Origin: Prolixibacteraceae bacterium
GTDB lineage: Bacteria > Bacteroidota > Bacteroidia > Bacteroidales > Prolixibacteraceae
DNA: 7,201 nucleotides
Direction: 5' to 3'
Assembly: GCA_014380255.1 (NCBI GenBank)
Contig: JACMKG010000048.1
Location: 1 to 7,201, forward strand
The notes beneath the pieces are model-generated. The model saw nothing but the letters and a program-made list of their open reading frames with translations, ran no database searches and was not told the origin of the DNA. Within the stretch, counting starts at the first letter, position 1. The number at the start of each line of letters is the position of its first letter. Made by a program: the position numbers and the translations under genes. Shown piece by piece: positions 1-5,799 of the stretch.

Positions 1-570
1 CACCCTGAAGTTGATGATGATCTGTTCGGCTTTCTTGTAAGGAATATGGGCTATACGGGCATACCTGCTTACCGAAATCTTCTCGTTGCTTTCCAGGTAA
101 TCCAAGAGCTTTTTCTCTGCTTCCGAATAGTTGATCAGGATACCATCCTTGCTGTGCTGGTTTTTCCACACCTCGAGCATTACCTTGTTGGCCAGGCGGT
201 TCTCATCATCCTTTCGGAAATAGGCCCACCATTTGCCCTTCTCATCAATGGCATAATGAGGCTTTTCGGGACTGGATTCAACCTTTACTTCAAGGACTGT
301 CTTATTGTCTATGAAATGCTGCTTAGTGGTAAATTCAATCATGGGCCTTGAATACATGCGTGCTGCGGCCTCCACCATATAGTATTCCTCATCGGACTGC
401 ACCCCCACCACGTTGCCGTTGTCCTTAACGCCAATAAGCAGCCTTCCCCCGTCGGTATTGGCAAATGCCACCAACGAGCGGGCTATTTTCTTAGAGTCGC
501 TGATACAGTATTTAAAATCCTGTTGCTGATGCTCTCCTTGCTGAATCAGTTTTAACAGATGATTGCTCAC
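1..570 (-). CDS. AlbA_2 (Schlafen-type) domain putative DNA-binding regulator, 3' end cut by window
   Basis: The minus frame is open from a GTG at 570 to the left edge (190 residues, no stop reached). Residues about 19-57 carry the AlbA_2 pattern: QDFKYCISDSKKIARSLVAFAN, then TDGGRLLIGVKDNGNVVG. EEYYMVEAAARMY follows, and a second half runs to about residue 138. Residues about 148-190 look like a winged-helix segment. This matches a roughly 200-residue Bacteroidota family usually called 'ATP-binding' or 'AlbA domain' protein, so only a short C-terminal tail is probably missing. The family is thought to bind nucleic acid; the target is unknown. Start choice: the frame has a TGA about 70 bp upstream, the next in-frame ATG (residue 65) would remove much of the domain, and GTG 570 sits where homologues begin. 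TTG codons inside the upstream repeat are the only alternatives. No Shine-Dalgarno sequence is visible. Confidence 0.8.
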   Translation of the reverse strand, partial: MSNHLLKLIQQGEHQQQDFKYCISDSKKIARSLVAFANTDGGRLLIGVKDNGNVVGVQSDEEYYMVEAAARMYSRPMIEFTTKQHFIDNKTVLEVKVESSPEKPHYAIDEKGKWWAYFRKDDENRLANKVMLEVWKNQHSKDGILINYSEAEKKLLDYLESNEKISVSRYARIAHIPYKKAEQIIINFRV

Positions 571-586
571 TTTGTGAAGAAGTTTA

Positions 587-656
587 AAGTTCCAAGTTCC
601 AAGTTTCAAGTTTCAGGTTCCAAGTTTCAGGTTCCAAGTTCCAAGTTTCAAGTTCC
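587..656. repeat. Ten-unit heptamer tandem repeat (RGTTYC type)
   Basis: Ten consecutive 7-bp units fit the pattern A-R-G-T-T-Y-C with no indel: AAGTTCC, AAGTTCC, AAGTTTC, AAGTTTC, AGGTTCC, AAGTTTC, AGGTTCC, AAGTTCC, AAGTTTC, AAGTTCC. A degenerate eleventh unit (AAGTTTA) lies at 580-586. The array ends 17 bp upstream of the GTG start of the AlbA_2 gene, so it probably lies in that gene's leader. Variation is limited to two positions, which look like transitions. Confidence 0.9.
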
Positions 657-746
657 AGTCTACGGCCATCGGGCATAAGCTGGAATTCTCTAATACTACA
701 AATAAGTAAGTTGAAAGTTCTGCAGGTTAACAATTAACGATTTAAA

Positions 747-842
747 GCTTGCTTTAGTATCACTGCCATTCCTGGGAAAGACAGTGATCAGTCTCAGTGG
801 GCAGGAGTGTAGTACTGAGGTTATTTGATGAGAAAAGCAAGC
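747..842. other. Nested inverted repeats, possible three-way-junction fold
   Basis: An outer perfect 9-bp inverted repeat (GCTTGCTTT at 747-755, AAAGCAAGC at 834-842) encloses two further inverted repeats side by side: ATCACTG at 759-765 with CAGTGAT at 782-788, and CTCAGT at 793-798 with ACTGAG at 814-819. As RNA this would fold into a closing stem with two hairpin arms. It lies in the gap between the ferritin-VIT1 gene and the AlbA_2 gene. No T-run follows on either strand, so it is not an ordinary terminator. It could be a structured RNA, a degenerate mobile palindrome, or chance. Confidence 0.4.
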
Positions 843-850
843 AGTCCCTC

Positions 851-898
851 AAACCATCAAACCATCAAACCATTAAACCATTAAACCATCAAATCTTC
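851..898. repeat. Octamer tandem repeat (AAACCATY)
   Basis: Five tandem 8-bp units (AAACCATC, AAACCATC, AAACCATT, AAACCATT, AAACCATC) are followed by a degenerate sixth (AAATCTTC). Two related CTTTCA-containing octamers continue to about 914. The array lies directly past the 3' end of the ferritin-VIT1 gene (stop at 913-915). Confidence 0.85.
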
Positions 899-912
899 GG
901 TCTTTCAATCTT

Positions 913-1794
913 TCACACCTCTATCCCAAAGAATATCCTGACCAGGTAGCCCAGTCCAAAGGAAATAAGTCCCACGACGGTGCTCAGGATAACCATTTCC
1001 AGAAAACGTTTTCTGAAAGGCTGATCATTGGCCACTGAAATGTAATAGGTAAACAGAAAGACTATCAAAATGGAGTCAAGCAGGGCAAACAGCAAGGCTA
1101 CAAAGGGAGAGGTGAAAATCAGGTAGGGTGCTACCAGGAAAACCACCGCGATGATGTAAGCAATGCCTGTAAAGACGGCCGACTTGATGGCCAGGTCGTT
1201 TTTCCCTTCCGCCCTGTTTGACAGATATTCGGAGGAGGACATCGACAGGGCTCCTGCAATGCCTGTAATGATTCCGGCAAGGGCCACCAGCCTGGTGTTT
1301 TGAAGGGCAAAGGTCAAACCGGCCAGAGTTCCCAGGATTTCCACCAGGGCATCATTCAATCCCAACACGATGGAACCCATGTATTTTAGGCGTTCCTCCT
1401 GGATCAGGCCCAGCAATTCCTTCTCGTGTTGATTCTCATCTTCGGCTACCTGAAGCGCCTCGGGTATCTCAGTGGCAATCTGGGCGTAGTTGATCTGCGC
1501 CTTCTCTTCGTTTTTCTCCATCAACTTTAGGCCAAAGGTGAGGCCAAAGATCTTCGATATCCAATAGTATTTACTGACTTCCCACTTGTTTGGCTTAGCC
1601 TCTGTGTGGGTGTAAGTCTCCCATAATTTATAGTGTTTCAGCTCATCGGCGGCAATCTGCTTCAGCACTTTTTTGTTTTCAGGGTCACGGGTTTGCTCAG
1701 CCAGCTTGCTGTAAATGTGGTATCCGGTTATTTCTTCGCGCTGGGCAACACTCAGTTGTTTAAGTATTTCAGGTGAGATGGTTTTTGTAATCAT
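913..1794 (-). CDS. Ferritin-like diiron domain fused to VIT1/CCC1 transporter (MbfA type)
   Basis: This 293-residue membrane protein probably moves iron or manganese across the inner membrane, with a cytoplasmic ferritin-like sensor or oxidase domain. Residues about 8-135 form a rubrerythrin-like four-helix bundle with diiron ligands in order: E20/E21, E51 with H54 (ADELKH), and E120 with H123 (DENQHE). Residues 139-293 are the VIT1/CCC1 part. GLNDALVEILGTLAGL (145-160) is the hallmark first helix, ALSMSSSEYLSNRAE (182-196) is the next conserved stretch, and hydrophobic helices follow at about 205-228, 230-255 and 266-288. The same architecture is found in proteobacterial MbfA, which exports iron and protects against iron and peroxide stress. 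That role is inferred here. The start is ATG, with 46 bp to the upstream MNT gene and no SD. Co-transcription with HEPN/MNT is possible but not shown. Confidence 0.9.
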   Translation of the reverse strand: MITKTISPEILKQLSVAQREEITGYHIYSKLAEQTRDPENKKVLKQIAADELKHYKLWETYTHTEAKPNKWEVSKYYWISKIFGLTFGLKLMEKNEEKAQINYAQIATEIPEALQVAEDENQHEKELLGLIQEERLKYMGSIVLGLNDALVEILGTLAGLTFALQNTRLVALAGIITGIAGALSMSSSEYLSNRAEGKNDLAIKSAVFTGIAYIIAVVFLVAPYLIFTSPFVALLFALLDSILIVFLFTYYISVANDQPFRKRFLEMVILSTVVGLISFGLGYLVRIFFGIEV

Positions 1795-1840
1795 GGTTCA
1801 GGTCAATGTCTTGCAATATATAGGTTTACCAACCATTCAT

Positions 1841-2200
1841 TTATTTTTTGTCCTCCGGTCTTTTATCCTTTAAATCGGGTTCGGTAAGTATACCGGGTGG
1901 AACAGGAAATAGCACCTCGTGGCAGGCTTCAATGTTTTTATGGAATGATTCCGGCAACCTTGCCCAATCAAACAATTCGACAAGAATAGGAATATTGCTC
2001 TCACTGATTTTTTCTTTCAGTTCAACAAGGATGTCAATCGGAATCATTTTACCATCCTTGCCAATGATTACCAAATCCAGATCACTGCCGTCGTGGGCCG
2101 TACCTTTTACCCGGCTTCCATAAGCCCATATCTCAACAGGGATAGTAAGCTCCGAAAACAGGTCGAGCAACATTTGCTTGTATTTACTCTTCAGCAGCAT
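1841..2200 (-). CDS. mntA: MNT-type nucleotidyltransferase antitoxin (MntA-like)
   Basis: This is a minimal nucleotidyltransferase of about 119 residues. It carries the complete GSX10DXD signature: G28-S29, then ten residues, then D40-L-D42. A third acidic residue is likely at D78 (VELFDW). In studied HepT/MntA pairs the MNT protein adds AMP to a tyrosine of the HEPN toxin and so silences it; that activity is inferred here from the intact motif. The ATG at 2200 is preferred because it places the N-terminal helix as in relatives and gives a 17-bp overlap with the HEPN gene. An ATG at 2245 (134 residues) is open in the same frame and cannot be excluded. The overlap suggests translational coupling. 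The last 20 residues are charged and proline-containing and match no motif I know. Confidence 0.85.
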   Translation of the reverse strand: MLLKSKYKQMLLDLFSELTIPVEIWAYGSRVKGTAHDGSDLDLVIIGKDGKMIPIDILVELKEKISESNIPILVELFDWARLPESFHKNIEACHEVLFPVPPGILTEPDLKDKRPEDKK

Positions 2201-2585
2201 GGCTTTGCTGTTTAATGATTTCTGCCATTTCCAGTGCATCGGCAATAAACTGGGGTAATAAGATCAAAGTCTCTTCGGCAAAATTTACCCCATAATCGTG
2301 AGCGGTGTTGTTCCGGTTATCCCGGTATTCAAGCCATCGTTCACCTGTTTCGTCAATGATAAGACTTCGCAGCACGGCATGCCTGAAAACTTCCTTGAAA
2401 TTTAGTTTATCGACCTCTTTCGAAGTATGAAAATAGGGATTCAATACTTTGCGGAGCAATTTGCCGCTTTGTTCAAGAATGATTTCAAACTCCTTGATGC
2501 ATGCAGACCGGTACATTTCATATTCGATACTCTCCGGTTTTTCGTTGTTCAGCATGGCAAAGGCCTTTGTAAAGTGCTGATACAA
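2184..2585 (-). CDS. hepT: HEPN toxin, HI0074/HepT-like, 5' end probably frameshifted
   Basis: This is a HEPN-fold protein whose relatives are RNases or bind the MNT partner. The open frame gives 133 residues from a TTG at 2585; the next start is ATG at 2555. The catalytic motif is RX4HXY: R91, H96, Y98 in YRDNRNNTAHDYG. The tyrosine is the one AMPylated in the HepT/MntA system. EFEIILEQSGKLLRK (about 32-46) and FKEVFRHAVLRSLI (63-76) are family-typical helices. A TGA lies two codons upstream of the TTG. The normal N-terminus seems to lie in another frame from ATG 2614, as described in a separate entry, so the gene may be frameshifted, mis-sequenced, or re-initiated. The MNT gene follows, overlapping by 17 bp. 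As all catalytic residues are intact, a TTG-initiated product might still be active. Confidence 0.8.
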   Translation of the reverse strand: MYQHFTKAFAMLNNEKPESIEYEMYRSACIKEFEIILEQSGKLLRKVLNPYFHTSKEVDKLNFKEVFRHAVLRSLIIDETGERWLEYRDNRNNTAHDYGVNFAEETLILLPQFIADALEMAEIIKQQSHAAEE

Positions 2586-2614
2586 CGCTCATAGTATGTA
2601 GTATCTATTATCAT
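2566..2614 (-). pseudogene. Out-of-frame N-terminus of the HEPN gene (apparent 1-bp deletion)
   Basis: Reading from ATG 2614 gives MIIDTTYYERCISTLQ, which resembles the N-terminal helix of this HEPN subfamily as I remember it (a D-T-x-Y/F-x-x-C-x-x-T-L pattern). It then runs into RPLPC and a stop. Adding one base to the A-run at 2566-2568 would give ...STLQ-K-AFAMLNNEKPES and a continuous protein of about 143 residues. The family resemblance is from memory and no alignment was run. Confidence 0.55.
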
Positions 2615-2658
2615 AGTTTAAATCCGCTAGTTATTCATCTCCTTTTGATTTCAATATC

Positions 2659-2688
2659 CAAAGTTAAGGCTTTTTGCTTTTGTTCAAT
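2659..2688 (-). promoter_or_regulatory. Putative Bacteroidota promoter of the HEPN/MNT operon
   Basis: On the minus strand, TAACTTTG (2666-2659) is an exact match to the -7 consensus TAnnTTTG. ATTG (2688-2685) lies 18 bp upstream and matches three of four bases of the -33 TTTG box. Transcription would start near 2652, giving a leader of about 38 nt to ATG 2614. A run of seven C (2710-2716) lies further upstream. Confidence 0.5.
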
Positions 2689-2783
2689 CAATTCAAATTT
2701 ACCTGCTTGCCCCCCCGAATATGGGGATACTGTCAGCGAAGCACTAAAACCCGACTTGCCGAATACTTTACTTTAAGTAGAAG

Positions 2784-4307
2784 TCATTTCTTTAATTTTT
2801 CTTTCAATTGAAAAAATAATTTGATTCCATCACTGGGGAAATAAGCTTTAGTTTCAAGGATTTTACCGTTTGAATCAACAATTATATAGGTTGGATATCC
2901 TGTAATTCTACCTGCAAGTTTTTCAAAATCGGCTTTAAAGTCATCATTAGAAATAAAATGATACCCCGATAGATCAAAAGCTTTAATGAAGTTTTTCCAT
3001 TTTGTCCGGCTGTCGTCATATTCATAGGCTATATAAACCATCTCAATTCCATTTTCTTTTAAAAAGGGTTTTAACGCAGGATTATATCGAAACTGTTCCC
3101 GGCACGGGCCACACCATGTACCCCAAAAATCTATAAGAAAAGGCCTGCCCTTAAGGGTATCCAGTAATTCATGAAATGATTTAACAGGCTTATCTTCATC
3201 CAATATATAGGCTCCTTTGGGAATTGAATCATCGGTTAACGTTGCAAAATCTTCTGCTCTCGGGATTAAAACATCTTCAAGGAACTGGCCAGCCGGAGTA
3301 TTCTTAAGGTCTTTGTTTTCTTCAAGATAATTCTTTGCAGTTGTAGCAGATCCGAGATCTAAACTGGCAACCTTACTCATGGTATTGCGCATGGTGTAGT
3401 TTTTATTGGCTTCCGGCGAGAGGACTTCAGCGGAGTTCTCTAATGCCTTTAGATAACCGGACCCTTTTCTACGTTGTGGTTTAAATGTACCATCCTTTGA
3501 ATCTGCCAGAAATACCAAATATTGGTCAACATACTTGTCGAAATCGAAGACTTGCTCTATTTTCACACCTTTAACCGCATATAGTTCAAATATTTTAGGA
3601 TAGATTTCAATCAGTTTGTCTACTACTGCTGAATCATTCATCTGCCAGGTATCACTAATTGTTTGTGCCAATCGATAGGCATTTACATATTCAATGTTTA
3701 GTTTCGATATTTCATAAAACTCCTGATCTATTTTACCTTCCTTCAAGAGATTTAGAAAAACACTTTCCATGGCTTTAATTCTGGACTGAAGCGTGTCGAT
3801 CAATGTCTCTGGTTTGAATAAATTCCAATCCTTATCATACAAATGGCCTCTTGTACTATTATCGATTTTATTGAAATACATTTGGCCAATGTCTATGTTG
3901 TAAAATGTATTGGATTGGTCGTTGGCTTTTTCCCATGAATAAATATCAGGACTGTGATGGACTTGCCAGTTCTCCTCCTTTTGTCCCCTACTTATAAAAG
4001 AATAATTTTTATTAGGCTGCACAACTAACTTGCATTCATAACGAATAAGCCCATTATTCCGGTTAAGGTATATGAGGCGAAAAAATTTAGTTTCGCTGAT
4101 TGTTTTTAAGATTGTAAACCTTCCCAGGCTATCTGGCTTCACCGTGAAATAGTCATGTGATAAGTTCACAGAAGAAAGAGAATAGGATATTTCTGATTTT
4201 CCATCGTAACCAATGATTTGTCCCTCAATCTTCATATTGTGGTTTTGGGACCATCCTATCAATGTCGTTAGGAATAAGCTGATAAATACTATTGCCTTTG
4301 CATACAT
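2784..4307 (-). CDS. Secreted TlpA-like thioredoxin-fold protein
   Basis: This 507-residue protein has a signal peptide: hydrophobic residues 5-18, probable cleavage near GWSQ at 18-21, and no lipobox cysteine. Residues 24-108 form a beta-rich region like the DUF4369 domains of Bacteroidota TlpA proteins (for example PDSLGRFTI at 58-66). Residues about 110-380 are mostly helical and not recognised. Residues 385-507 are a TlpA/ResA thioredoxin domain: FWGTWCGPCRE with C399 and C402, and the cis-proline loop GYPTYIIVD with P472. It should act outside the inner membrane as a thiol-disulfide reductase, but the substrate is unknown. It stands alone, with 198 bp to the next gene downstream and 115 bp to the one upstream. 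It is visibly more A+T-rich than PntB and the GNAT gene, which may mean acquisition. The start is ATG after an A-rich leader. Confidence 0.88.
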   Translation of the reverse strand: MYAKAIVFISLFLTTLIGWSQNHNMKIEGQIIGYDGKSEISYSLSSVNLSHDYFTVKPDSLGRFTILKTISETKFFRLIYLNRNNGLIRYECKLVVQPNKNYSFISRGQKEENWQVHHSPDIYSWEKANDQSNTFYNIDIGQMYFNKIDNSTRGHLYDKDWNLFKPETLIDTLQSRIKAMESVFLNLLKEGKIDQEFYEISKLNIEYVNAYRLAQTISDTWQMNDSAVVDKLIEIYPKIFELYAVKGVKIEQVFDFDKYVDQYLVFLADSKDGTFKPQRRKGSGYLKALENSAEVLSPEANKNYTMRNTMSKVASLDLGSATTAKNYLEENKDLKNTPAGQFLEDVLIPRAEDFATLTDDSIPKGAYILDEDKPVKSFHELLDTLKGRPFLIDFWGTWCGPCREQFRYNPALKPFLKENGIEMVYIAYEYDDSRTKWKNFIKAFDLSGYHFISNDDFKADFEKLAGRITGYPTYIIVDSNGKILETKAYFPSDGIKLFFQLKEKLKK

Positions 4308-4340
4308 GTTTTTAAATTTCTGTCGAACAATAAATCACAC

Positions 4341-4348
4341 CAAATGTA
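4341..4348 (-). promoter_or_regulatory. Putative -7 box of the TlpA-like gene
   Basis: TACATTTG on the minus strand fits TAnnTTTG exactly and lies 33 bp upstream of the ATG at 4307. No convincing -33 TTTG is seen 18-21 bp further upstream, so this call rests on the -7 box and its position. Confidence 0.4.
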
Positions 4349-4422
4349 ACTTACTTATTTAAGCATTCACTTATATTAATCAGCTTTATTTTTTTTCTTT
4401 CTGAATATTCAAACCGTTCCTC

Positions 4423-4872
4423 TCACCCTTTCATCCATTCATACATCTGGTAATGCTCAGCGGTCATGCCAAGGTGTTCGTAAACCTCGTGGGCAGAGGT
4501 GTTGGTTTTGTCGGCATACAAGCGGATTCCACGCAGTTCTGTGCTGTGGGTAACCTTTTCCCTGACATGCCTGTACAAGGCGCTAAAAACGCTCCGTTTG
4601 CGGTTCTCCGGGCGAACATACACCGATTGAATCCACAGCACCGTTCCGTTGCGCCAATCGCTCCATTCAAAGGTGGTAAGCAGCGATCCCACCACCTGTC
4701 CGTTCACTTCGGCCACGTAATAAATGCCCTTGGAAGGATCGGCAAACACGGCGGCCACTCCTTTGATAACAGTAGGCTGATCGAGCTGAAGTTGCTCGGT
4801 TTCCAGCGCCATGGCCAGTTGAAATTCCACGATGCTTTCTGAGTCGGTTGGGTTAGCTTGCCTGATAATCAC
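4423..4872 (-). CDS. GNAT family N-acetyltransferase
   Basis: This 149-residue single-domain acetyltransferase uses acetyl-CoA; the substrate cannot be told from sequence. The fold is visible in order: MIIRQANPTDSESIVEF (strand 1, helix 1), GIYYVAEVNGQVVGSLL (49-65, strands 2-3), LWIQSVYVRPENRKRSVFSALY (79-100, motif A), and TNTSAHEVYEHLGMTAE (123-139, motif B with N124 and Y131). The pyrophosphate-binding loop reads R91-K-R-S94-V-F, whereas relatives usually have glycine at the serine position. The start is GTG at 4872. No in-frame ATG exists upstream before the promoter, and an A8 tract sits 7-14 bp upstream where an SD would be. It is transcribed alone, away from the fold-back element. Confidence 0.88.
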   Translation of the reverse strand: MIIRQANPTDSESIVEFQLAMALETEQLQLDQPTVIKGVAAVFADPSKGIYYVAEVNGQVVGSLLTTFEWSDWRNGTVLWIQSVYVRPENRKRSVFSALYRHVREKVTHSTELRGIRLYADKTNTSAHEVYEHLGMTAEHYQMYEWMKG

Positions 4873-4896
4873 GATCGGTTTTTTTTAGTGAAAGCT

Positions 4897-4927
4897 CAAA
4901 AGTATAAAAAATAGCGTCCTGACTAAA
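4897..4927 (-). promoter_or_regulatory. Putative Bacteroidota promoter of the GNAT gene
   Basis: TACTTTTG (4904-4897, minus) fits the -7 consensus TAnnTTTG exactly. TTTA (4927-4924) lies 19 bp upstream and matches three of four bases of TTTG. The implied leader is under 25 nt to GTG 4872, which supports that start. Confidence 0.5.
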
Positions 4928-4948
4928 ATGCAAAGAAATCAATCTAAA

Positions 4949-5198
4949 AACGTGAGTTCGACTTAACAACATGAACACATAGGCACATAGAACACATAGA
5001 AAAACATTCGTCTATTTCGTCAAAACGAATAGGCAGTCACTCTATTCACCATTCCCTCAGGCCTTAGAATAGTGCATCTTGAAGTTTTTTCTTTCAACTG
5101 TGTCTATTTTTAAAACACATAGATAAATAGTTGGAATTATTCGATGTGCTCTATGTGTCTATGTGTTTATTTTTAGTTTCTTACACCGAACTCACGTT
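4949..5198. mobile_element. 250-bp fold-back, MITE-like element
   Basis: Perfect 12-bp terminal inverted repeats (AACGTGAGTTCG at 4949-4960, CGAACTCACGTT at 5187-5198) enclose a second inverted pair, 4974-5000 and 5141-5167, matching at 24 of 27 bases. Each inner arm holds three CACATAG-type units 8-9 bp apart, with a further copy at 5116-5122. The centre has a small hairpin (ATTCGT 5006-5011, ACGAAT 5025-5030). TAAAAA occurs just outside both ends (4945-4950 and 5198-5203), one base out of register with the repeat ends, so it could be a target duplication or A-rich chance. No ORF of its own looks real. It resembles a non-autonomous transposable element or a dispersed bacterial palindrome; the transposase family is unknown. 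Confidence 0.6.
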
Positions 5199-5360
5199 AA
5201 AAAGAAACGAGGCAGCCACCTTTAAGCATCAGTCTGAAACCCAAGAGCGATGTCGGTTGTGCATACATTTCATCATCTGGAATCCTTTCGCTACACTGTT
5301 CTCATACTTTGCGTGCATTAGATACCTATTAATAACCCATTGGTAACCTTTCTGTATCTG

Positions 5361-5404
5361 AGGTTACAAAAAGGTTACAGATGAGTTACTAATGAGTTAC
5401 AAAT
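5361..5404. repeat. Four 11-bp direct repeats (GTTAC core), iteron- or operator-like
   Basis: Four gapless 11-bp units: AGGTTACAAAA, AGGTTACAGAT, GAGTTACTAAT, GAGTTACAAAT. All share GTTAC, and the two pairs differ in the first two bases. GGTAACC at 5342-5348 is an inverted copy of the core. The 11-bp period puts each core on the same helix face. It lies about 150 bp upstream of the antitoxin-like gene. Confidence 0.8.
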
Positions 5405-5519
5405 GATGGCAAAGATTGCGAATTCGACAAGAACTGGAATCTATTTCAACCAAAAGAATTTTAAGCGTATTTGTTACTTGCATATTGGTCAACTGGAAAC
5501 AAAAGATAGAAATATTCGT

Positions 5520-5527
5520 TACGTTTG
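5520..5527 (+). promoter_or_regulatory. Putative -7 box of the antitoxin-like gene
   Basis: TACGTTTG fits TAnnTTTG exactly and ends 23 bp before the ATG at 5551. No good -33 box lies at the usual distance; CTGG at 5493-5496 is the nearest weak match. Confidence 0.35.
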
Positions 5528-5550
5528 TAAGATGATTAATTCTTTCAATT

Positions 5551-5799
5551 ATGAATTCAGCAGAAGTGAAATTAGACTTGTTTCGTAAAATTGATAGTCT
5601 TGATAATAATGATCTTGAGAAGATTTATGCAAGACTTGTGGAGTTGCTGAATGAAGTTTCAACAGATGAACCGTTGTTGAATCCGCAGGTTAAAGCTGCT
5701 CTGGACGAAGCATTGGAAGCCAGCCAGAAAGGACAGGTGTCCTCTAATAAGGACGTAATGCAAAAAACCAGGGAGAAGTATTTCCGGGGATTGAACTGA
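5551..5799 (+). CDS. Small antitoxin-like protein (RelE-partner type), orphan
   Basis: This 82-residue acidic protein has an N-terminal helix pair, NSAEVKLDLFRKIDSLDNND then LEKIYARLVELLNEV, a variable middle, and an amphipathic C-terminal part, VKAALDEALEASQKGQ (47-62) then DVMQKTREKYF. The opening pattern (LKLELFRxLDxLD...L..VY) and the C-terminal 'ALxExxxGxxxxxxxVMxxxRxKY' form recall the small Bacteroidota proteins that usually precede a RelE/ParE toxin gene. This is from memory and no search was run. All three frames downstream are stopped within about 60 bp and show no RelE-like sequence, so it is an orphan or has lost its partner. The start is ATG with no SD. It is convergent with pntB. 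Confidence 0.65.
   Translation: MNSAEVKLDLFRKIDSLDNNDLEKIYARLVELLNEVSTDEPLLNPQVKAALDEALEASQKGQVSSNKDVMQKTREKYFRGLN

Larger units (their letters stand above)
5199..5550. other. Intergenic stretch, no gene seen
   Basis: Between the fold-back element and the small antitoxin-like gene no convincing coding sequence is seen on either strand. It holds the 11-bp repeat at 5361-5404, an inverted copy of its core (GGTAACC at 5342-5348), and a -7-like box at 5520-5527. The part from 5205 to 5340 shows nothing I recognise. Confidence 0.6.

Noticed and set aside
46..351. Plus-strand ORF of 101 codons
   Set aside because: It is the antisense shadow of the AlbA_2 gene, whose minus frame carries clear family motifs.
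587..898. CRISPR array
   Set aside because: The repeats are 7-8 bp and directly adjacent, without spacers.
1848..2123. Plus-strand ORF of 91 codons
   Set aside because: Antisense to the MNT gene with its GSX10DXD motif.
2713..2726. CCCC-N6-GGGG hairpin as a terminator of the TlpA gene
   Set aside because: The stem is only four pairs, with no T-run after it on the minus strand, and it lies almost 60 bp past the stop.
4453..4842. Plus-strand ORF of 129 codons, and a minus ORF at 4464-4670
   Set aside because: Both overlap the GNAT gene, whose frame shows the full fold; neither resembles a known protein.
5131..5346. Plus-strand ORF of 71 codons
   Set aside because: It starts inside the fold-back element, reads through its inverted repeat, and shows no coding character.
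5403..5588. Plus-strand ORF of 61 codons just upstream of the antitoxin-like gene
   Set aside because: It overlaps the start of that gene in another frame, begins in the 11-bp repeat, and has no family-like pattern.
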